Below are positions 61,115-64,000 of a stretch of DNA of 64,000 nucleotides, one piece after another. Origin of the DNA: JABWBR01 sp036741235 (GTDB taxonomy: Bacteria > Bacteroidota > Bacteroidia > Chitinophagales > Saprospiraceae); contig DAINSQ010000003.1 in the NCBI GenBank assembly GCA_036741235.1, forward strand, positions 18,590 through 82,589, in the 5' to 3' direction. Position 1 is the stretch's first letter; each line of letters opens with the position of its first letter. The notes under the pieces are model-generated. The model had not been told where the DNA came from. It did not search any database and saw only the letters and a program-made list of their open reading frames with translations. The position numbers were made by a program, and so were the translations under genes.

Positions 61115-61246
61115 CTAACCCTGAATCAAATCGCCGGATACGATTTCTGTGTATTCTCGTTGGGTTTCAGGAGACAGCGTATCCCACTGTTCCGGTGAAT
61201 TCAGCAAACCTAAGGCCATCAAAAGGGAAATAATCAAGGTAATCAT
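61115..61246 (-). CDS. 43-aa microprotein at the head of the secreted-protein operon
   Basis: Start ATG 61246, stop TAG 61115-61117. The sequence starts MITLIISLLMALGLLNSPEQ, one hydrophobic helix, and continues with a polar, acidic tail (WDTLSPETQREYTEIVSGDL, then IQG). An exact promoter box (TAGCTTTG, 61284-61291) lies 37 nt upstream, a spacing equal to that of ileS and the symporter gene. It is the first frame before the two CX7C genes. It may be a membrane microprotein, a signal precursor, or a leader peptide; no family was recognised. Confidence 0.45.
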   Translation of the reverse strand: MITLIISLLMALGLLNSPEQWDTLSPETQREYTEIVSGDLIQG

Positions 61247-61283
61247 AGCTCTGTTTTTTTGTGTGTTCAATAATTTTGATACA

Positions 61284-61291
61284 CAAAGCTA
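61284..61291 (-). promoter_or_regulatory. Promoter box of the secreted-protein operon
   Basis: Exact minus-strand TAGCTTTG, 37 nt upstream of the microprotein start. Confidence 0.5.
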
Positions 61292-61478
61292 TCACCGATG
61301 ATTGTGCCAGTCACGGCCCTTTTCATCGATTATGACCCCATCAAATTTTGGGTTTTAGCATACATCATTACGCGAATAGTATTAACTTGCCTCCCTCAGT
61401 GCTGCGCACGCAGCTTGTCGTTCACCCCTTTAGCCTATGGTTCATATTTCACCCGACCGGTTCAATAATCAGCCGTTG

Positions 61479-61507
61479 TTGAAGTATTGTTTGTTGTCGT
61501 ACTTCAA
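61479..61507 (+). promoter_or_regulatory. Inverted repeat upstream of the helical-repeat protein gene
   Basis: Perfect 8-bp inverted repeat TTGAAGTA (61479-61486) / TACTTCAA (61500-61507) ends 17 nt before the ATG at 61525. It could be an operator or a translation-attenuating hairpin. The region 61292-61478 shows no gene. Confidence 0.4.
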
Positions 61508-61524
61508 GCGGAAAAACACCGGAT

Positions 61525-63120
61525 ATGCAGCGAAGCAAAGATTTGCAAGATTTGAAGGAGCTTGTATTCATTCTCAATCGCTACAAGGTTCGACAAATAG
61601 AAGTAATTACCAACGCCCCGGGAACGGGCAGTAAATCATCCCGCTACAGGAAGTTTTACGAGGCGCTGCTTACCGAGCAGTGGCAGTCGGAGGAAGACGC
61701 CGCCGCCTGGCTCGGGTATTGCGCTAGCGATAAGCAGTACAAACGATTCAGAAATGAATTCAAAAAGCGCTTGTACAACACCACGCTATTTATCGATACC
61801 AACCAACCCGAATTCAGCGATCCGCAACGCGCCTATTATCGCAGTTGGCAGGAAGTGGCAGTGCTTAAAACGCTGGTGGGCCGGGGTACCACGATCAATG
61901 CCACGGCCATGGCCCGGCAACTACTGGAAGTAGCCCAGAAATATGAAATCACGGAAATCGCGCTGGAGTGCGCCCGCCATCTGCGGCAATACTACGCTGT
62001 GAAAGACGGCACAGAAGTCATGTTTCAGCATTACAGCGATTTGGTCCGCAATTATATGGAGATCTATCAGGCTGAATTAATGGCAGGCGATTATTACGAG
62101 CAGATTATTATTTCATATACGCGTTCAAAAGCCGGCCGGCGCGAAAATGGCTTGCTGGCTAATAAATATTTAGCGCAATTGACGCCTTATCTGGCGCGCT
62201 ACGAATCGCACAATCTGGTAGTTTATTCCAGTATGATCGCCATTTTTGAGCGTATGTGCGTGTTCGATTGGGCCGGTACGATTGAACTATGCCAGTCAGC
62301 CCTCGACAAACTCAACAACCGCCCCTCGGTATCGCCCAATGTCATTAGTTCATTTTTGCACCAGATAACGGTTTGCCACACGATGCTCGGGCAGTACCGG
62401 CAGGCGCACGAACGCGCCGTGGAAAGCCTCGGCAAAGCTACCGAAGGTTCGCACAACTGGTTTAAAAGCCTGGAGGTGCTGCTGGCCAACGCTATGCATG
62501 CCGGCGATTATGCCCTGGCCTGGCAGACCTATCGCACCGCCACCGGACACGTGCAGTTTCAACGCCTGAGCGACCCGGTGCGCGAACCCTGGAATCTGTA
62601 TCGCGCCTACCTGGGACTGGCCATCAAACTACGGCTTCTCGACGTGTCGCCTCGCGAAAAGGGCGACCTGGCCCGCTTCAGGCTGGCCCGTTTTCTCAAC
62701 GAAGTGCCCATTTTTAGCCGCGACAAACGCGGCATGAATATTCCCGTATTGATTGCCCAGGTTTTGTTTTTACTCATCGAAAAACGCTTCGACGAGGTGG
62801 AAGAGCGCCTGGAAGGATTGCGCAAGTATAAGTCGCGCCACTTTTCAGAAGACGGCGACCATTTTCGCACCGACTGCTTTTTCCGCTTGCTGTATCTGTT
62901 GTTGAAATGCGATTTCCAGCCCGTAAAAATGGAAGCCAAAGCCGCTCCACTGCTCACCCAGATGACTAAAGTAGGCATTAACCTGGCTGATCAAACGCAT
63001 GAATTGGAAATAATCCCCTACGAAAAACAATGGGAATGGGTGTTACTGGCGCTTCAGCCTCAGAAAACTATCGCGCCATCAAGTCCAGTATCGCTTGCTG
63101 TACCATCCCGTAATCAGTAA
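61525..63120 (+). CDS. Large helical-repeat (TPR-like) cytoplasmic protein, unknown function
   Basis: A 531-aa protein with no signal peptide. Residues about 1-95 are basic and helical, with RSKDLQDLKELVFILNRYK and the segment KQYKRFRNEFKKRLYNT. The remainder is repeated antiparallel helices (AIFERMCVFDWAGTIELCQSAL, HTMLGQYRQAHERAVESL, AMHAGDYALAWQTYRTAT) with TPR-like A/L/G/Y/A spacing. No DNA-binding motif is certain. It is divergent from the secreted-protein operon, so a regulatory or scaffolding role toward it is possible but unproven. Its 3' end overlaps the next gene by 53 nt, tail to tail. Confidence 0.6.
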   Translation: MQRSKDLQDLKELVFILNRYKVRQIEVITNAPGTGSKSSRYRKFYEALLTEQWQSEEDAAAWLGYCASDKQYKRFRNEFKKRLYNTTLFIDTNQPEFSDPQRAYYRSWQEVAVLKTLVGRGTTINATAMARQLLEVAQKYEITEIALECARHLRQYYAVKDGTEVMFQHYSDLVRNYMEIYQAELMAGDYYEQIIISYTRSKAGRRENGLLANKYLAQLTPYLARYESHNLVVYSSMIAIFERMCVFDWAGTIELCQSALDKLNNRPSVSPNVISSFLHQITVCHTMLGQYRQAHERAVESLGKATEGSHNWFKSLEVLLANAMHAGDYALAWQTYRTATGHVQFQRLSDPVREPWNLYRAYLGLAIKLRLLDVSPREKGDLARFRLARFLNEVPIFSRDKRGMNIPVLIAQVLFLLIEKRFDEVEERLEGLRKYKSRHFSEDGDHFRTDCFFRLLYLLLKCDFQPVKMEAKAAPLLTQMTKVGINLADQTHELEIIPYEKQWEWVLLALQPQKTIAPSSPVSLAVPSRNQ

Positions 63121-63940
63121 AAGGCAAAAAGTGGTTTTTTTTGGGCAATTCTACCATGTTTAGTATCTGATCGGGAATATGCCGCCTGCTGAAGTCAATA
63201 TTGGCCTTCGGCGCCAGCCAGTCTTTGTAGCCGTGTAAATGCGTTACCGGCGCCTTCAACTGCGACCAGTCGCCGACCATGCCCCGCAATTCAGCTACAT
63301 GCGACAGCTTTTCGTCGCCTGCTACCCGGTTGGCGCCCGACAACATCCAGCGGGTGGCGCGCCAACGCGCAAAATGGGCAAACCAAAAGACGGGCTCGCT
63401 ATCGGGGTCATTGACCGGCGCCAACATGAGTATTCCCCCGATGCGACCGGGTTGCATCACTGCGCATTTGGCAATCACCGGCCCGCCATACGAATGCCCC
63501 ACCAGGTATACCGTGTCTGCCCCGTATTGATCTATGACAAACTGCACCATCTCGGCCTGCCCCGCGATGGAAGTCTCCGCTTTGCCATAATTGGAATACC
63601 CATAACCCAGCCTGTCTACCGACACCAGACATGCGCGCTTTAATAAAGTACTGTCAGCCAGGTAAGGGTGAAAGTTGTCTGACGACCCCGGCGCGCCGTG
63701 CACAAATACGATGAGTTTGCCCGCACTGGTATCACCGGTCTCGAGGTATCTTACGGTGTGCCCCTTATACGGCAAGTGATGTATGGTCACCGCCACCCCG
63801 CGTTTGTCAAAATACCGCTCCACAGCGGCGTCAGAAGTGCGAAAATCCATGCGAATGAAGAAGATTAATGCTGTAAGGAATAGGGCGCCTAGTACCCAAG
63901 CGCCAATGCGAAAAAAACGACGGGATGATGGTTTGATCAT
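63068..63940 (-). CDS. Alpha/beta-hydrolase
   Basis: A 290-aa protein with an N-terminal membrane anchor or signal (about 13-29). The oxyanion motif is FVHGAPGSSDNF, and the nucleophile Ser150 is in VGHSYGGP. An Asp candidate is in GYKDWLAP, and the catalytic His candidate is in KKNHFLPF, all in order. This is an esterase/lipase/epoxide-hydrolase-like fold; the substrate is unknown. The reading frame ends 53 nt inside the convergent upstream gene. The dispersed repeat 63951-64000 lies 10 nt upstream of the start. Confidence 0.82.
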   Translation of the reverse strand: MIKPSSRRFFRIGAWVLGALFLTALIFFIRMDFRTSDAAVERYFDKRGVAVTIHHLPYKGHTVRYLETGDTSAGKLIVFVHGAPGSSDNFHPYLADSTLLKRACLVSVDRLGYGYSNYGKAETSIAGQAEMVQFVIDQYGADTVYLVGHSYGGPVIAKCAVMQPGRIGGILMLAPVNDPDSEPVFWFAHFARWRATRWMLSGANRVAGDEKLSHVAELRGMVGDWSQLKAPVTHLHGYKDWLAPKANIDFSRRHIPDQILNMVELPKKNHFLPFTDYGMVQQAILDLMAR

Positions 63941-63950
63941 GGTTATGGGT

Positions 63951-64000
63951 TTATGCGACTGAAAGGAGTCCCGTACTGACCAAAGGGAAGTCGGGAAGGG
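63951..64000. repeat. Dispersed intergenic repeat, copy 2 (short form)
   Basis: TTATGCGACTGAAAG joined directly to GAGTCCCGTACTGACC and AAAGGGAAGTCGGGAAGGG, running to the window end. It is the same element as 651-731 without the internal hairpin segment. Confidence 0.7.

Noticed and set aside
63068..63120. Frameshift or misassembly where two genes overlap tail to tail
   Set aside because: Both frames are complete and carry their own family features up to the overlap, so a 53-nt convergent overlap is acceptable.

Overview
The window comes from a Bacteroidota chromosome, most likely class Saprospiria (a Saprospiraceae relative). Four observations support this. There is a SusC/SusD-type outer-membrane pair. 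Several secreted proteins carry a type IX secretion (T9SS) C-terminal sorting domain. Gene starts are often preceded by TAnnTTTG promoter boxes with no Shine-Dalgarno sequence. The gene order fabH-efp-accB-accC is typical of the phylum. Base composition is near 50% G+C in most genes. A 100-N gap at 41029-41128 shows a draft or metagenome assembly. No rRNA, tRNA, CRISPR array, transposase or phage gene was recognised.

Layout. 0-7 kb: a redoxin lipoprotein, then a SusC/SusD/lipoprotein nutrient-uptake operon. 7-10 kb: a thioredoxin-SPOR fusion, an XRE regulator and an ECF sigma factor. 10-15 kb: a trehalose synthase-maltokinase fusion whose hydrolase active site looks lost, and a T9SS protein. 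15-21 kb: accC, accB, efp, fabH, a sodium:solute symporter and a short six-hairpin glycosidase-like protein. 22-31 kb: a SIMPL protein, a DUF3575-like protein, an unusual SDR with a DUF2805 protein, a 2OG-Fe(II) oxygenase, a GT39-like membrane protein, ileS and a BioD/Pta-like ATPase. 32-42 kb: a DUF3109 protein, a 2213-aa T9SS metalloprotease preceded by a pentanucleotide repeat that may switch its reading frame, and a second T9SS protein split only by the assembly gap. 42-51 kb: a GAF-PP2C phosphatase, a tocopherol cyclase-like protein, a TonB-dependent receptor, pdxJ, a voltage-gated K+ channel and an FMN-dependent hydroxy-acid oxidase. 51-56 kb: a Cys-rich secreted protein divergent from a two-component system, a haem-binding protein, thioredoxin and a porin. 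56-61 kb: a seven-gene operon of mostly secreted proteins of unknown role. 61-64 kb: a divergent helical-repeat protein and an alpha/beta hydrolase.

The least explained parts are four. (1) The 56-61 kb operon combines two paralogous small secreted proteins with a shared CX7C motif, a CPRC redoxin/beta-propeller protein and a 43-aa microprotein. (2) The (TCTAT)n repeat ahead of the metalloprotease is currently in a frame that stops translation. (3) The trehalose synthase lacks its catalytic Asp but keeps its kinase motifs. (4) Four TGTYA half-sites at exact 11-bp spacing lie between the Cys-rich protein gene and the two-component system. Intergenic regions also hold families of short tandem motifs arranged as inverted repeats, mostly just after stop codons, and several look like terminators.
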